From an uncultured Geobacteraceae bacterium (lineage in GTDB: Bacteria; Desulfobacterota; Desulfuromonadia; Geobacterales; Pseudopelobacteraceae): a stretch of 64,000 nucleotides of DNA. Of the stretch, positions 31,228-44,001 are shown in pieces; positions within the stretch are counted from its first letter, which is position 1; each line of letters begins with the position of its first letter. The position numbers were made by a program, and so were the translations under genes. The stretch lies in NCBI GenBank assembly GCA_903875605.1, contig CAIQWT010000060.1, forward strand, positions 1-64,000, written 5' to 3'. Under the pieces are notes generated by a model that was given only the letters and a program-made list of their open reading frames with translations, was not told the DNA's origin and searched no databases.

Positions 31228-32676
31228 ATGAAAAAAAGTATCTTGATATTAATTGCTCTACTGACTCAGCTGTTTGCGGTCACTGCTTTTGCGGCTCAGA
31301 TGCGCTTGTTTGTCGCCGATATAAACGTGACCGGCGGGCAGGACAGTGCCGAGATGAAGCGTGCGCTACAGGTGTTGCTGACATCACGCCTTAATGGTGA
31401 TAAAATTGTAACAGTGGCAAGTGCCGCCGAAGCTGATGTTGTTGTAAGCGGTACATACGTTTCTTTCGGCAAGATCTTCAGCATTGATACTATTGCCAAA
31501 ACTCCTGCCGGAAAAACAATCTCTCAAGCATTTGTTCAGGGGGCAACCGGGGATGAGTTGATCCCAGCCATCGGTATCCTCGCCGGGAAACTCACGGCAG
31601 AGCTTACAAAGTCAAACACCGCCAGCGGTGTAGTCGTTACCGCTCCGCTGCTGTTGACCGCGGTTAGTGAAACTGAGATTGTAAAGCCAAAAGCTCAGGA
31701 AACGGCGGCTGCTTCAGGTTGGATGAGTCCAAGATTAACAGGTGCAGCCAATCTTATAGCAACTGGCCGCACATTGCCGGACGGTAATCGTGAAATCTTT
31801 CTGGCTGAAGAGCAGCAACTTGCCTATTACCGTCAGGGAATAGATATGAAGCTGATTGCCGAGGTCATATTAAAACCGACAGAAAAAATATTATCTTTGG
31901 ATACTATTGCGGGGAATGATGGCAACTTTGATATTTACGTGACAATCATTCGTGCTGACGAACTGGCCTCACAGGTTTGGCAGGTGAAAGGGGATACGCT
32001 GCAACTTGTCGCTGAAAAACTTCCATACTTCTTCCGTTGCGCCAATCTCTTCGGTGGAGCGACAAAACTGTATGCCCAGTCCATGGGTCGAGGCGATGAT
32101 TTTTACGGAGATGTTGCAGAGGCGAGCCGTATTGGTTCTGCAATAACGCTGAGCAATCCGATCAAGATGCCTCGTTATGGCAACATTTACAGCTTTAACC
32201 AGTTCCGTAATATTAACGGCAAGACGTTCACTATTGTACTAAATCCTGACGGATATCTGATCGTGTATGACCAACAATTAAATGAACTGTGGCGGAGTAA
32301 CGATAAATTTGGCGGTTCAGAGCTTTATTTTCAAAAAGAAGATTCCAACAATATCCGAGTATCCGGAGACAAATACCGCTGGACTTTCTTGAATCAGCGG
32401 ATCCAGGTCACTTCGAAGGGAGAGATTCTCATCGGCAAAAACGACGGGTTCTGGGTGATGGGGAATGCTCGATCATACAAGCGTGGCGCAGTCTATAATA
32501 TGATCTGGAACGGTTCAAGCCTGGACGAAAAATGGCGGACGCGAGAGACGCAGAATTATATGCCTGATTACCTTTATAACGAATCGCGTAACGAACTGCT
32601 GATTCTGCAGACCGTGCAGCGTCCAGGTCTAGCCAGTCGTGGAGCGTCTTCGCTTTCAATCAAAAAAGCCGAGTAA
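31228..32676 (+). CDS. Exported beta-propeller-like (VCBS/FG-GAP type) protein
   Basis: A 482-residue protein with a signal peptide ending at AFAAQ (about residue 22). Residues 23-130 look like an alpha/beta domain similar to those that open TolB/FlgO-like lipoproteins (MRLFVADINVTGG..., VVVSGTYVSFGKIF). The rest is made of repeated strands of the kind NREIFLAEEQQLAYYRQG, NFDIYVTIIRADELASQVW and EILIGKNDGFWVMGNARSY, as in FG-GAP/VCBS propellers. GGAGGA sits four bases before the ATG at 31228; the frame upstream to 31186 is not supported. Function unknown. It has terminators on both sides and so is monocistronic. Confidence 0.65.
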   Translation: MKKSILILIALLTQLFAVTAFAAQMRLFVADINVTGGQDSAEMKRALQVLLTSRLNGDKIVTVASAAEADVVVSGTYVSFGKIFSIDTIAKTPAGKTISQAFVQGATGDELIPAIGILAGKLTAELTKSNTASGVVVTAPLLLTAVSETEIVKPKAQETAAASGWMSPRLTGAANLIATGRTLPDGNREIFLAEEQQLAYYRQGIDMKLIAEVILKPTEKILSLDTIAGNDGNFDIYVTIIRADELASQVWQVKGDTLQLVAEKLPYFFRCANLFGGATKLYAQSMGRGDDFYGDVAEASRIGSAITLSNPIKMPRYGNIYSFNQFRNINGKTFTIVLNPDGYLIVYDQQLNELWRSNDKFGGSELYFQKEDSNNIRVSGDKYRWTFLNQRIQVTSKGEILIGKNDGFWVMGNARSYKRGAVYNMIWNGSSLDEKWRTRETQNYMPDYLYNESRNELLILQTVQRPGLASRGASSLSIKKAE

Positions 32677-32703
32677 TCGCTGCGTACATAAGAAAAGTGA
32701 GAG

Positions 32704-32726
32704 GCGGGAGCGATCCCGCTTTTTTT
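32704..32726 (+). terminator. Rho-independent terminator before parA
   Basis: GCGGGA-GCGA-TCCCGC hairpin followed by TTTTTTT, 27 bp after the propeller-protein stop. Confidence 0.88.
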
Positions 32727-32795
32727 GCGTTTTCTTTGACGATTGCCAAGAGCTGTGTTACATTCGCGCGGTACAAAAACCGTCAAGGTACAGAT

Positions 32796-33623
32796 ATGCC
32801 AACTACAATTAAAGCCCTCACTGGAAAGAGCATAATCCCATTGAAATCTAATGCAAAAATAATATGTATCGCCAACCAGAAGGGCGGTGTCGGCAAGACG
32901 ACAACAGCGGTAAATCTTGCAGCTTCGTTGGCAGCTGCCGAGCGCCCGACGCTGCTGGTCGATATTGATCCACAGGGCAATGCTACCAGTGGTGTAGGTA
33001 TTGATAAAGGTTTGCTCCAGCGCACCATCTATGACGCCCTTATCAATGAAGCTGATGTCCGCGGACTGATAGTCGATACCGGTCAGCCATATCTGCATAT
33101 ACTGCCGGCCAATTCTGATCTGGCGGGGGCTGATCTGGAGCTGGCAACCCTGAGTGGGCGGGAACAGAAGCTTAAATCCGCTTTGACCTCCTTAGGGGAA
33201 CAATATCGCTACATTATTATAGATTGCCCTCCGTCACTGAACCTGCTGACGATTAATGCCTTAACCGCAGCCGATTCCGTACTGATACCACTACAGTGTG
33301 AATACTATGCAATGGAGGGGCTTTCGCAGATACTGCAGACAATCAGCCTTATTCAGAAAAACCTTAATAAGGTGCTGACTATAGAAGGTATATTGCTGAC
33401 GATGTTTGATGCTCGTGGCAATTTGGGAAAAGAGGTGGCAACAGAAGTCCGGTCACATTTTCCCGGCCAGGTTTTTGAGTCAGTAATCCCAAGGAATGTC
33501 CGTTTAGCAGAGGCACCGAGTCACGGCAAGCCGATCATTTATTATGATATCACTTCGCGCGGCGCTGCCAGTTATCTGCAGTTGGCGCGCGAGATCATCC
33601 AGAGGGAGAACCGGAATGGCTAG
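32796..33623 (+). CDS. parA: Chromosome-partitioning ATPase ParA (Soj)
   Basis: Walker-type ATPase that moves ParB-parS complexes on the nucleoid. The 275-residue protein has the deviant Walker A KGGVGKTTTAVNLAA, LLVDIDPQGNATSGVG, Walker B YIIIDCPPSLNLLTINAL and the C-terminal ESVIPRNVRLAEAPSHG. The start at the ATG of 32796 adds about 20 residues before the Walker A strand compared with many Soj proteins; the still longer frame from 32697 overlaps the terminator and is unlikely. It overlaps parB by 8 bp. Confidence 0.95.
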   Translation: MPTTIKALTGKSIIPLKSNAKIICIANQKGGVGKTTTAVNLAASLAAAERPTLLVDIDPQGNATSGVGIDKGLLQRTIYDALINEADVRGLIVDTGQPYLHILPANSDLAGADLELATLSGREQKLKSALTSLGEQYRYIIIDCPPSLNLLTINALTAADSVLIPLQCEYYAMEGLSQILQTISLIQKNLNKVLTIEGILLTMFDARGNLGKEVATEVRSHFPGQVFESVIPRNVRLAEAPSHGKPIIYYDITSRGAASYLQLAREIIQRENRNG

Positions 33624-34470
33624 AATTGGCGGCCTTGGTAAAGGTATGGCTGCGCTGTTACAGGTAACAGAGACGCTTGACGAATCGAAGAACTATTTTA
33701 TCTGCCCTATCGAGAAGATCCGCCCCAACCGCAACCAGCCGCGCAAACATTTCGCTACTGATAAGCTGGAAGAGTTGGCCGCATCTATTCGTGAAAAAGG
33801 GATTATTCAGCCACTGGTTGTTACCAGAAAAGATGACTACTATGAGATTATTGCCGGTGAACGTCGATGGAGAGCGGCTCAGAAAGCCGGACTTCACGAA
33901 ATTCCGATAGTCATTCGTGAGGCCACTCCGGATGCCGTTATGGAACTTGCTCTTATAGAGAATATTCAGCGACAGGATCTGAATGCCATCGAAGAAGCAC
34001 TTGCATACCGCTCGCTAGTAGAACATTTCAGCATTTCTCAGGAGGATGTGGCACGGCGTGTCGGCAAAAACCGGACAACTGTCACTAATGCGCTGCGCCT
34101 GCTTAAGCTGCCTGATGACATACAAAAAGATATCGTTGAAGAACGACTCAGTATGGGGCACGCACGAGCCTTGCTGGCGCTGGAAAGTACTGAGCTTATC
34201 GAAAAAGCGCGGCACGAGATACTGCATCGACAGTTAAGTGTCCGGGCGACAGAAGAGCTCGTACGCCGTCTTAAAGTCAATCCTCATCCGCTTCCGGTCA
34301 AGCGACTGCAGCAACCGGACCTGTTGATGTCGTCTCTGGAAGATCAGCTTCAAAAACGCTTCCAGTCGAAAGTTGCAATTCGCAAAGTCGGTACTAAAGG
34401 CGGCAGGCTGGAAATCCATTTCAGTGATTCAGATGAATTGACGCGGATTATCGATATGCTGGATATTTAA
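33616..34470 (+). CDS. parB: Chromosome-partitioning protein ParB (Spo0J)
   Basis: A CTPase clamp that loads at parS. The 284-residue protein starts ARIGGLGKGMAALL and carries the ParB/sulfiredoxin domain with IRPNRNQPRKHF, LAASIREKGIIQPLVV, IIAGERRWRAAQKAGL (the CTP-binding GERRxRA motif) and ELALIENIQRQDLNAIEEA. The HTH follows with VGKNRTTVTNALRLLKLP and a dimerisation tail ends the protein. The ATG at 33616 lies inside the end of parA, so the two are translationally coupled. I could not find a consensus parS (TGTTTCACGTGAAACA) in the window by eye. Confidence 0.95.
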   Translation: MARIGGLGKGMAALLQVTETLDESKNYFICPIEKIRPNRNQPRKHFATDKLEELAASIREKGIIQPLVVTRKDDYYEIIAGERRWRAAQKAGLHEIPIVIREATPDAVMELALIENIQRQDLNAIEEALAYRSLVEHFSISQEDVARRVGKNRTTVTNALRLLKLPDDIQKDIVEERLSMGHARALLALESTELIEKARHEILHRQLSVRATEELVRRLKVNPHPLPVKRLQQPDLLMSSLEDQLQKRFQSKVAIRKVGTKGGRLEIHFSDSDELTRIIDMLDI

Positions 34471-34505
34471 AATACACAGAAAATATCCATTGTCGTTCAA
34501 TTGTC

Positions 34506-34535
34506 TTGACATCAGTTCGTAAATAATGATATTTA
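34506..34535 (+). promoter_or_regulatory. Promoter of the F1 ATP synthase operon
   Basis: TTGACA at 34506-34511, 18 bp, TATTTA at 34530-34535. The ATG-less start of atpF' (GTG) lies about 65 bp downstream with AAGGGG before it. Confidence 0.5.
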
Positions 34536-34600
34536 GCCTCTGTTTTACACCCGTCTCTGGGATACAGTATACAGCTTAGCTTACCTGCAAGGGGTTGGTC

Positions 34601-35026
34601 GTGATTGAATTAAATTTATCATTCGTTATCCAGCTGATCAATTTCGGCATCCTGGTTCTTGTCCTTAACGTTTTCCTGTACAAACCGATCCGCAAGGTTC
34701 TGGCAGATCGTCGTCAGGTCATCGACTCGGCTCGCGAGAAAACCGTTTCGGTTGACGCAGAAGTTCAGAGCAAGATGGCTCAGTATGAAGCCCGTCTTCA
34801 TGCTGCAAAAACAGAGGCTGGTGCCAGTCGCGCTGAAGCTATGAAAGTTGCTCAGGCAGAGGAAGCCGCAGTACTTGAGAAAGCCCGCAAGCAGGCTTCA
34901 GAATCACTTGCTTCAATACGCGACAGAGTTGCCAAAGAGGCTGGCGAAGCACGTGAACTGCTGAAAAAGCAGGCAGAGCTTCTGTCCGGCGATATTTGTG
35001 AAAAAATCCTCGGGAGGAGCTTGTAG
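34601..35026 (+). CDS. atpF': ATP synthase F0 subunit b' (AtpX/AtpF')
   Basis: Peripheral-stalk subunit of F-type ATP synthase. The 141-residue protein has one N-terminal membrane helix (FVIQLINFGILVLVLNVFLY), then KPIRKVLADRR and a long Ala/Glu/Lys coiled coil. The GTG start at 34601 is preceded by AAGGGG; a TTG two codons earlier is the alternative. Next to a second b subunit two bases downstream, it forms a heterodimeric b'/b stalk, as in photosynthetic and deltaproteobacterial enzymes. Confidence 0.9.
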   Translation: MIELNLSFVIQLINFGILVLVLNVFLYKPIRKVLADRRQVIDSAREKTVSVDAEVQSKMAQYEARLHAAKTEAGASRAEAMKVAQAEEAAVLEKARKQASESLASIRDRVAKEAGEARELLKKQAELLSGDICEKILGRSL

Positions 35027-35028
35027 TT

Positions 35029-35636
35029 ATGAATACGGTAACCGATCGCTCCAAAAAAATAATTTTTGTTCTGGTCTACATCTCACTGATTGTTCTGTCC
35101 GCTTCTGTAGGATTTGCATCTGAAGGAGCCGGAGCAGCTCATCACGCTGATAGCGGTGCTCAGATGAAAGACTTTGGCTGGAGAGTCCTCAATTTTGCCG
35201 TTCTGCTCGGCATCATTATTTGGGCGCTCAAGAAGGCTGATGTTAAAGGTTCACTGGCTGCGCGCCAGGCTGATATCGAGACGAGCCTTAAAGATGCTGA
35301 AACAGCACGTGACACAGCTGAAGCAAAACTGCGTGAATACGGCGTAAAGCTCGACCATGCATCTAAAGAAATTGATGAACTTCACGCTGCAATCGTTCGT
35401 GAGGGTGAGCAGGAAAAAATCCGCATTATCGCCGAAGCTAATATCGCTGCTGAAAAAATAGTTGCACAGGCCGCGTTGTCTGCCGAGCAGGAAACAGTGA
35501 AGGCCCGCAATGAGCTGCGTGCTGAAGCTGCCCGCCTTGCAGTGGAAATTGCAACCGGCAGGCTGACCGGCGCTATTCAAAAGAGCGACCACGACCGATT
35601 TGTCGGCGAATATCTTGACAAGGTGGTACAGATCCA

Positions 35637-35640
<4 letters not shown>
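35029..35640 (+). CDS. atpF: ATP synthase F0 subunit b
   Basis: The second stalk subunit, 203 residues. An extra N-terminal hydrophobic segment (KIIFVLVYISLIVLSASVGFASE) looks like a cleavable signal or extra helix. It is followed by WRVLNFAVLLGIIIWALKKA (the membrane anchor) and the coiled coil (EIDELHAAIVREGEQEKIRI). A form with an N-terminal signal-like extension is common for AtpF in this group. It overlaps atpH by four bases (ATGA-type junction with start GTG at 35637). Confidence 0.92.
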
Positions 35641-37696
<2,056 letters not shown>

Positions 37697-37714
37697 TCAA
37701 GGACGGTTTGAGAT

Positions 37715-38581
37715 ATGGCAAGCCTAAAAAGCATTAAAAAACGGATCGTATCCGTAAAAAATACTCGCCAGATAACCAAAGCCATGAAAATGGTTTCGGC
37801 TGCTAAACTGCGTCGCGCTCAGGAAAATGTTGTAGCTGCCCGTCCATATGCAAAAAAACTGGGCGAAGTACTGCAGAGTCTGTCGGCAAACATTGAGGGT
37901 GATCTCCATCCGCTACTAGAGAAGCGTGATGCCAAGAAACTGCTTCTGATAGTAATTACTTCAGATCGTGGTCTGTGCGGTGGTTTTAATACTAACCTAT
38001 GCAAAGCAGCTGATCGTTACATCAAGGAAAATGCTTCAACATACGAGCAGATCAGCGTCATGACCGTAGGCCGTAAAGGTTATGAATTCCTGAAAAGCCG
38101 CTACACGGTTTATAAAAACTTTGCCAATGTTCTGGCAAAACCAAACTACCAGACTGCCGCAATGCTGGCACAGGAAGTTATTGATGGTTTTGTGGCTGAG
38201 GAATATGACAAAGTTGAACTGCTGTATAACTCTTTCCGCACTGTTATGACACAGGACATTACCTTCGAGCAGATGCTGCCGGTCGCTCCGGAAGCTGCTG
38301 TTGCGTCGGACGAAACTCCTGTCGAGTTTATTTATGAGCCTTCTGTTAGTGAACTACTGGCTGAGATACTGCCAAAGAATATCGAAGTACAGATTTTCAA
38401 GGCGATGCTGGAAACTGTTGCCGGTGAACATGGTGCTCGTATGACCGCCATGGACAGTGCATCAAAGAATGCCAACGAAATGATCGGCAAGCTTACTCTC
38501 CAGTACAACCGGGCACGTCAGGCAGCTATTACTACGGAGTTGATGGAAATTATCTCCGGTTCAGAATCGATCAAGGGTTAA
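37715..38581 (+). CDS. atpG: ATP synthase F1 subunit gamma
   Basis: The rotating central shaft of F1. The 288-residue protein has the N-terminal helix [22 protein letters not shown] and [12 protein letters not shown], the middle [15 protein letters not shown], and the C-terminal helix signature [31 protein letters not shown] (read in pieces) ending in EIISGSES. It is 58 bp ahead of atpD. Confidence 0.97.
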   Translation: MASLKSIKKRIVSVKNTRQITKAMKMVSAAKLRRAQENVVAARPYAKKLGEVLQSLSANIEGDLHPLLEKRDAKKLLLIVITSDRGLCGGFNTNLCKAADRYIKENASTYEQISVMTVGRKGYEFLKSRYTVYKNFANVLAKPNYQTAAMLAQEVIDGFVAEEYDKVELLYNSFRTVMTQDITFEQMLPVAPEAAVASDETPVEFIYEPSVSELLAEILPKNIEVQIFKAMLETVAGEHGARMTAMDSASKNANEMIGKLTLQYNRARQAAITTELMEIISGSESIKG

Positions 38582-38609
38582 TACTACATACTAACGTAAC
38601 ACTATATGA

Positions 38610-40055
<1,446 letters not shown>

Positions 40056-40151
40056 ACTCCCTTGATCCCTCCTTAGCGGGGGGAGATTCTGAAAAACTCC
40101 TATCCTTTTCTTTTTAAGTAAAGGGCTGGAGGAGTTAACAAGGAATGATAT

Positions 40152-40568
40152 ATGGCTGAAAAGATGAAACTTGAAATAGTTACTCCCTACAAAAAGGTTG
40201 TAGAAACCGAAGTAGAGGAAGTAACAGCAACTGGTAAGCTCGGCGAATTTGGCGTGTTGCCAGGTCATGCACCATTTCTGACCTCGCTGAAGATAGGTGA
40301 ACTTGCTTATAAGAACGACGGGATAACCGAGCATATGTCATTGAACTGGGGTTATTTTGAAGTTCAGGATGACAAAATCATTGTTCTTGTTGAAACGGCT
40401 GAGACTGCCGCAGAGATTGATGTTGAGCGCGCTAAAGCAGCACTTGGCCGCGCTGAAGAGGCTCTCAAGAAACTTACTTCTGAGGACAAAGAGCATAAAA
40501 TCCAGGAAGCTGCTTTGGAAAGAGCGATCATCCGCATGCAGGTTGCAGGCAAAAACGTCCGCAAGTAG
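40152..40568 (+). CDS. atpC: ATP synthase F1 subunit epsilon
   Basis: The 138-residue regulatory subunit of the rotor. The N-terminal beta sandwich shows LEIVTPYKKVVETEVEEV and GEFGVLPGHAPFLTSLKIG, then a C-terminal helical hairpin (DVERAKAALGRAEEALKKL). AAGGAATG precedes the ATG. It is the last gene of the operon and is followed by a strong terminator. Genes for subunits a and c are not in the window, as expected for genomes where they form a separate operon. Confidence 0.95.
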   Translation: MAEKMKLEIVTPYKKVVETEVEEVTATGKLGEFGVLPGHAPFLTSLKIGELAYKNDGITEHMSLNWGYFEVQDDKIIVLVETAETAAEIDVERAKAALGRAEEALKKLTSEDKEHKIQEAALERAIIRMQVAGKNVRK

Positions 40569-40596
40569 AATCTTCTTAATACAAACGATACCAATT

Positions 40597-40627
40597 AAAA
40601 GAGCGACAGCGATGTCGCTCTTTTTTA
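40597..40627 (+). terminator. Rho-independent terminator of the atp operon
   Basis: GAGCGACA-GCGA-TGTCGCTC, perfect 8-bp stem, followed by TTTTTT, 30 bp after the atpC stop codon. Confidence 0.92.
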
Positions 40628-40681
40628 TTTGATGGATATTGTGAATAGGGTTTGCTACAAAGTGCATTGTTCTACTGTTAT

Positions 40682-41198
40682 ATGGAGGCGAATCTGTCTC
40701 AGATTCATGAAATGAAAAAATACAGCTGTTATGAGAGTTTTCTCAAGCAACCGGTGTTGAAATCAGCGCTGCCACTAAAAAATGCGAAGAACATGGGGAA
40801 GTGACGGAGAGGAGCGGTAGGATACACCTGGCTTCTTTAAGCTGACTCCAAAAACCAAGCCGGACGATGTTACTCAGATTCGCTTTATCTGTGAACCTTA
40901 TGAGGCATTTAGTCTGTCTCTGATGATAAATCAGGTTGTAAACTCTTTAATACCCTGCAAGGAAAAACTTAATCCTCACAAGTTCTCTGTTCCGCTTCAT
41001 TTAGAAGAGACTATTACGACAGTCGCGGTGGAAAAGTGGGAGCGTGGAGTCAAGAGTGGTTATGCATTAGCAGTGGAACGCGGCAAAAATTTCATTCGTG
41101 TACCGGTACCTCTTACCAAGTTTCTCTTAGCTGCTGAATTTCTAAGGTTTCTCTCGACGGAACAATGCTGGGTTGAAAGATACGAAAAGAAAAAATAA
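40682..41198 (+). pseudogene. Decayed gene of unknown family with at least two frameshifts
   Basis: Coding-like sequence is spread over three frames. An ATG at 40682 opens MEANLSQIHEMKKYSCYES. The second frame continues EFSQATGVEISAATKKCEEH and GEVTERSGRIHL until about 40830. The third starts FFKLTPKTKPDD and runs open to the TAA at 41196-41198, including the ATG at 40923 with 91 residues (IRVPVPLTKFLLAAEFLRFL). The peptides join smoothly across the shifts, so one gene of about 170 codons seems broken; alternatively these are sequencing errors. No family recognised. The intact 3' part may still be expressed. Confidence 0.6.
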
Positions 41199-41228
41199 GC
41201 CATTAGATCTACATCCGGAGGTGAAAGT

Positions 41229-42230
41229 ATGGAAGCGACTGAATGGACAATTCCTGATCTACTGCAGCTGTCAGGTGGTTACTGGAGCACCTGTGCTCTG
41301 CATGCCGGCATTAAACTGGATGTTTTTACTGCTTTGGTTGGCACCGCGAGGAGTGCCGATGAAATTGCTGAACTTTCCGGTGCAAACCCGCGTGCGACCG
41401 CTATGCTGATGGATTCATTAACCGCTCTTGGGCTTCTAATAAAACTGGAGAACACTTTTGTAAATTCGCCGTTTGCGACCGAAAATCTCTCTAAGTCGTC
41501 GCCAGGTTATTTGGGACATATTATTATGCATCACCACCATCTCATGCCGGCCTGGGCACAGTTGGATGAGGCGGTAATAACTGGCGGACCGATCAGGGAT
41601 AGTGTCTCACATGGTGCTGATGAGACTGTCAGAGAAAGTTTTCTGATGGGAATGTTTAACCTCGCAAGTCTTTTGGCACCGCGAGTAGCACAGTCTTTGC
41701 GCCTTTCCGGTTGGCGCCGGGTGCTTGATCTCGGCGGTGGACCGGGTACCTATGCGATCCATTTTTGTCTGGCCAACCCGGAACTCACTGCAGTTGTCTA
41801 CGATCTACCCACAACACGAACTTTTGCTGAAAAAACCATTGCCGGTTTCGATCTTTCGCAAAGAATCGCCTTCATACCTGGTGACTATCACTCAGACCCG
41901 ATACCTAATGGCTTCGACGCTGCCTGGCTATCACACATCCTGCATTCTGATGGCCCAGAGGCATGTGCTGCATTGCTGCGTAAAGCTGTTGCATCATTAA
42001 ACCCTGGTGGCGTTCTGATGGTTCAGGAATTTATACTCGACGATGCTAAGGATGGTCCCGCTTTCCCTGCACTGTTTTCACTGAATATGCTGCTGGGAAC
42101 TTCGGCAGGGCAGGCATATTCGGAGAGTGAAATATCAGGAATGATGACCGAAGCCGGATTGTCCGATGTTAACAGGCTTGTTTTAAAGCTTCCGAATGGA
42201 GCCGGGGTAATAAGAGGCCGTAAGGTTTAG
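41229..42230 (+). CDS. SAM-dependent O-methyltransferase-like protein (family 2 type)
   Basis: A 333-residue protein with an N-terminal winged-helix dimerisation region (YWSTCALHAGIKLDVFTALV, ADEIAELSGANPRATAMLMD) and a Rossmann methyltransferase domain whose SAM loop is VLDLGGGPGTYAI. It is followed by AVVYDLPTT, FIPGDYHSDPIP and NPGGVLMVQEFILDD, the usual Methyltransf_2 order. The general base His lies in the LSHILHSDGPE segment. The substrate is unknown. CCGGAGGTG precedes the ATG. It may be cotranscribed with the Fe-S protein 26 bp downstream. Confidence 0.85.
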   Translation: MEATEWTIPDLLQLSGGYWSTCALHAGIKLDVFTALVGTARSADEIAELSGANPRATAMLMDSLTALGLLIKLENTFVNSPFATENLSKSSPGYLGHIIMHHHHLMPAWAQLDEAVITGGPIRDSVSHGADETVRESFLMGMFNLASLLAPRVAQSLRLSGWRRVLDLGGGPGTYAIHFCLANPELTAVVYDLPTTRTFAEKTIAGFDLSQRIAFIPGDYHSDPIPNGFDAAWLSHILHSDGPEACAALLRKAVASLNPGGVLMVQEFILDDAKDGPAFPALFSLNMLLGTSAGQAYSESEISGMMTEAGLSDVNRLVLKLPNGAGVIRGRKV

Positions 42231-42256
42231 CTTTTAGACAGGGAGTTGTGACCATT

Positions 42257-43081
42257 ATGGAAGAACAGCTGCGAAGTGAAATTATTCGTTATATAGGCAG
42301 TCATTCCGGTAATTATCTGCCGGATAGCATAAACCGTTACTTTGATGAGCCATTGGTCGGTTTTTCATCGGCAAATGATCCGCTTTTTAGTGATTATAAG
42401 ACGATTATTGGTCAGTTCCATCTCCTGCCATGCGAACTACTCTCTGGAGCGGTATCCATTGTCAGCTGGATACTTCCCATAAGTAGAGCTGTATGTGAAA
42501 GTAACCGTAAGCAGAAAGAGCTTCCATCTCGTGAATGGGCACTGACCCGTAGTAACGGGGAAAATGTGAATGGAGAACTGCGTCGCCATCTTGTCTCCTG
42601 GTTTGCGGAGAAAGGTCATGGAGCCGTTGCACCACAATATTCGCCTCAATGGAAAGAGTTTAGCGACACTCCGGTTGGTATAGCTTCCTGCTGGTCTGAG
42701 CGCCACGCTGCGTATGTTGCAGGATTAGGCACGTTCAGCTTGAGCGACGGTTTTATAACCTCCCGCGGCATTGCTCACCGCTGTGGCAGTGTCATTACCT
42801 CCGCAGCACTGAATCCAACTCCGCGCATTTCATCAACTCATAATTCAAACTGTCTTTATTATCGAGATGGGAGCTGCGGTGCATGTATTGCCCGTTGTCC
42901 TGTAGGTGCGATCTCACGGAGCGGACATGACAAATTTCGTTGCCGTGAGCTGGTATACGGGACCGCACCGGCAGCCCTTTCAGAATTATATGGAGTACCG
43001 CAGACCGGCTGTGGTTTGTGCCAAACTAAAGTCCCGTGCGAAGCATCAACTCCGCCCGACCGTCGTGTAACAGGAGGGTGA
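42257..43081 (+). CDS. QueG-like 4Fe-4S protein (epoxyqueuosine reductase relative)
   Basis: A 274-residue Fe-S protein. The C-terminal part has CGACIARCPVGAIS, a ferredoxin half motif, and CGLCQTKVPCE, the second set. The middle has AAYVAGLGTFSLSDGFITSRGIAHRCGSVIT (in pieces), which resembles the QueG region around the cofactor site (AGLGTFGLSxxLITxxxGxxxRLG). QueG itself reduces epoxyqueuosine in tRNA using cobalamin; the relative here is shorter and its reaction is unknown. The ATG at 42257 is chosen because the GTG at 42248 abuts the AGGGAG. The stop overlaps the next ATG by one base. Confidence 0.75.
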   Translation: MEEQLRSEIIRYIGSHSGNYLPDSINRYFDEPLVGFSSANDPLFSDYKTIIGQFHLLPCELLSGAVSIVSWILPISRAVCESNRKQKELPSREWALTRSNGENVNGELRRHLVSWFAEKGHGAVAPQYSPQWKEFSDTPVGIASCWSERHAAYVAGLGTFSLSDGFITSRGIAHRCGSVITSAALNPTPRISSTHNSNCLYYRDGSCGACIARCPVGAISRSGHDKFRCRELVYGTAPAALSELYGVPQTGCGLCQTKVPCEASTPPDRRVTGG

Positions 43082-44001
43082 TGTCTTCAGCCAAGCGTTA
43101 TAATACATTCTCGGAAGAGCTGAAGCTGATATTCGGCTGTAAAGTTCAACGCATTTCAGTAGACGCCGGTTTTACCTGTCCCAATCGTGACGGTTCCCTT
43201 GGTTCGGATGGCTGTATTTTCTGCGGTGGTCACGGATCTGGATCATTCGGCATCCGCCGTGACCTCGGAATATCTGATCAGCTGGAAGACGGCAAAGATG
43301 TCATGCGTCGTAAATACCGCGCTGTGAAGTTCATGGCCTATTTTCAGGCATATTCCAACACGTACGCCACAGTAGAACATTTACAGGGACTTTACACTGA
43401 GGCAATCAATGTATCCGACGTAGTCGGGCTGATTGTTGCAACGCGACCGGATTGCCTGGCGAACGATATTCTTGATTGTCTTCAGAATATATCCAGCAAA
43501 ACATACTTTTGGTTAGAGCTGGGAATCCAGTCAATCCATGACTCCAGCCTGTCATTTATCAATCGACGTCATGACCACGCCTGTTCTATGGAAGCGGTTA
43601 AACATGCCAGGTCTAGAGGATTACGAGTCTGCGTCCACGTTATTCTGGGTTTGCCAGGTGAAACCCGGGACGATATGCTGGCAATAGCTGATGAAATGAA
43701 CCGGATGGGTGTAAGTGGAATTAAGCTGCATCTGCTTCATGTTATGATGGGTACGAAGTTAGCGGAAATGTACGAGAGGGGCGAGATAACAGTTATGGGA
43801 AGAGATGAATACGCCGGTCTGGTGTGCGATTTTCTGGAGCGGCTTGACCCAAAAATTCTGATCCACCGCCTGACCGGTGACGGTGGGCATGACAGTTTGG
43901 TTGCGCCACTCTGGTCGCTGAAAAAATTCGAAATACTCAACTTGATCGACTCCGAACTGGCACGGCGCAGTACAAGACAGGGATTTAGATTTTTCCCATA
44001 A
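43081..44001 (+). CDS. TIGR01212/YhcC-family radical SAM protein
   Basis: A 306-residue radical SAM enzyme. The cluster motif has the wide spacing of this family: CPNRDGSLGSDGCIFCGG (C-x10-C-x2-C). It is followed by VEHLQGLYTEAINVSDVVGLIVATRPDC, FWLELGIQSIHDSSLSFINRRHDH in pieces, and GLPGETRDDML. YhcC-type proteins have no firmly known reaction. AGGAGG precedes the ATG, which overlaps the stop of the QueG-like gene, so they are coupled. The 3' end overlaps that of the convergent antiporter gene by 17 bp. Confidence 0.88.
   Translation: MSSAKRYNTFSEELKLIFGCKVQRISVDAGFTCPNRDGSLGSDGCIFCGGHGSGSFGIRRDLGISDQLEDGKDVMRRKYRAVKFMAYFQAYSNTYATVEHLQGLYTEAINVSDVVGLIVATRPDCLANDILDCLQNISSKTYFWLELGIQSIHDSSLSFINRRHDHACSMEAVKHARSRGLRVCVHVILGLPGETRDDMLAIADEMNRMGVSGIKLHLLHVMMGTKLAEMYERGEITVMGRDEYAGLVCDFLERLDPKILIHRLTGDGGHDSLVAPLWSLKKFEILNLIDSELARRSTRQGFRFFP

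Noticed and set aside
32600..34600. parS site near parAB
   Set aside because: No sequence close to TGTTTCACGTGAAACA was found by eye here or elsewhere in the window; a motif search is needed to exclude degenerate sites.
40056..40151. Attenuator between atpD and atpC
   Set aside because: Only short complementary blocks (AACTCC/GGAGTT) are seen, with no T-run or stable stem, so no call is made.
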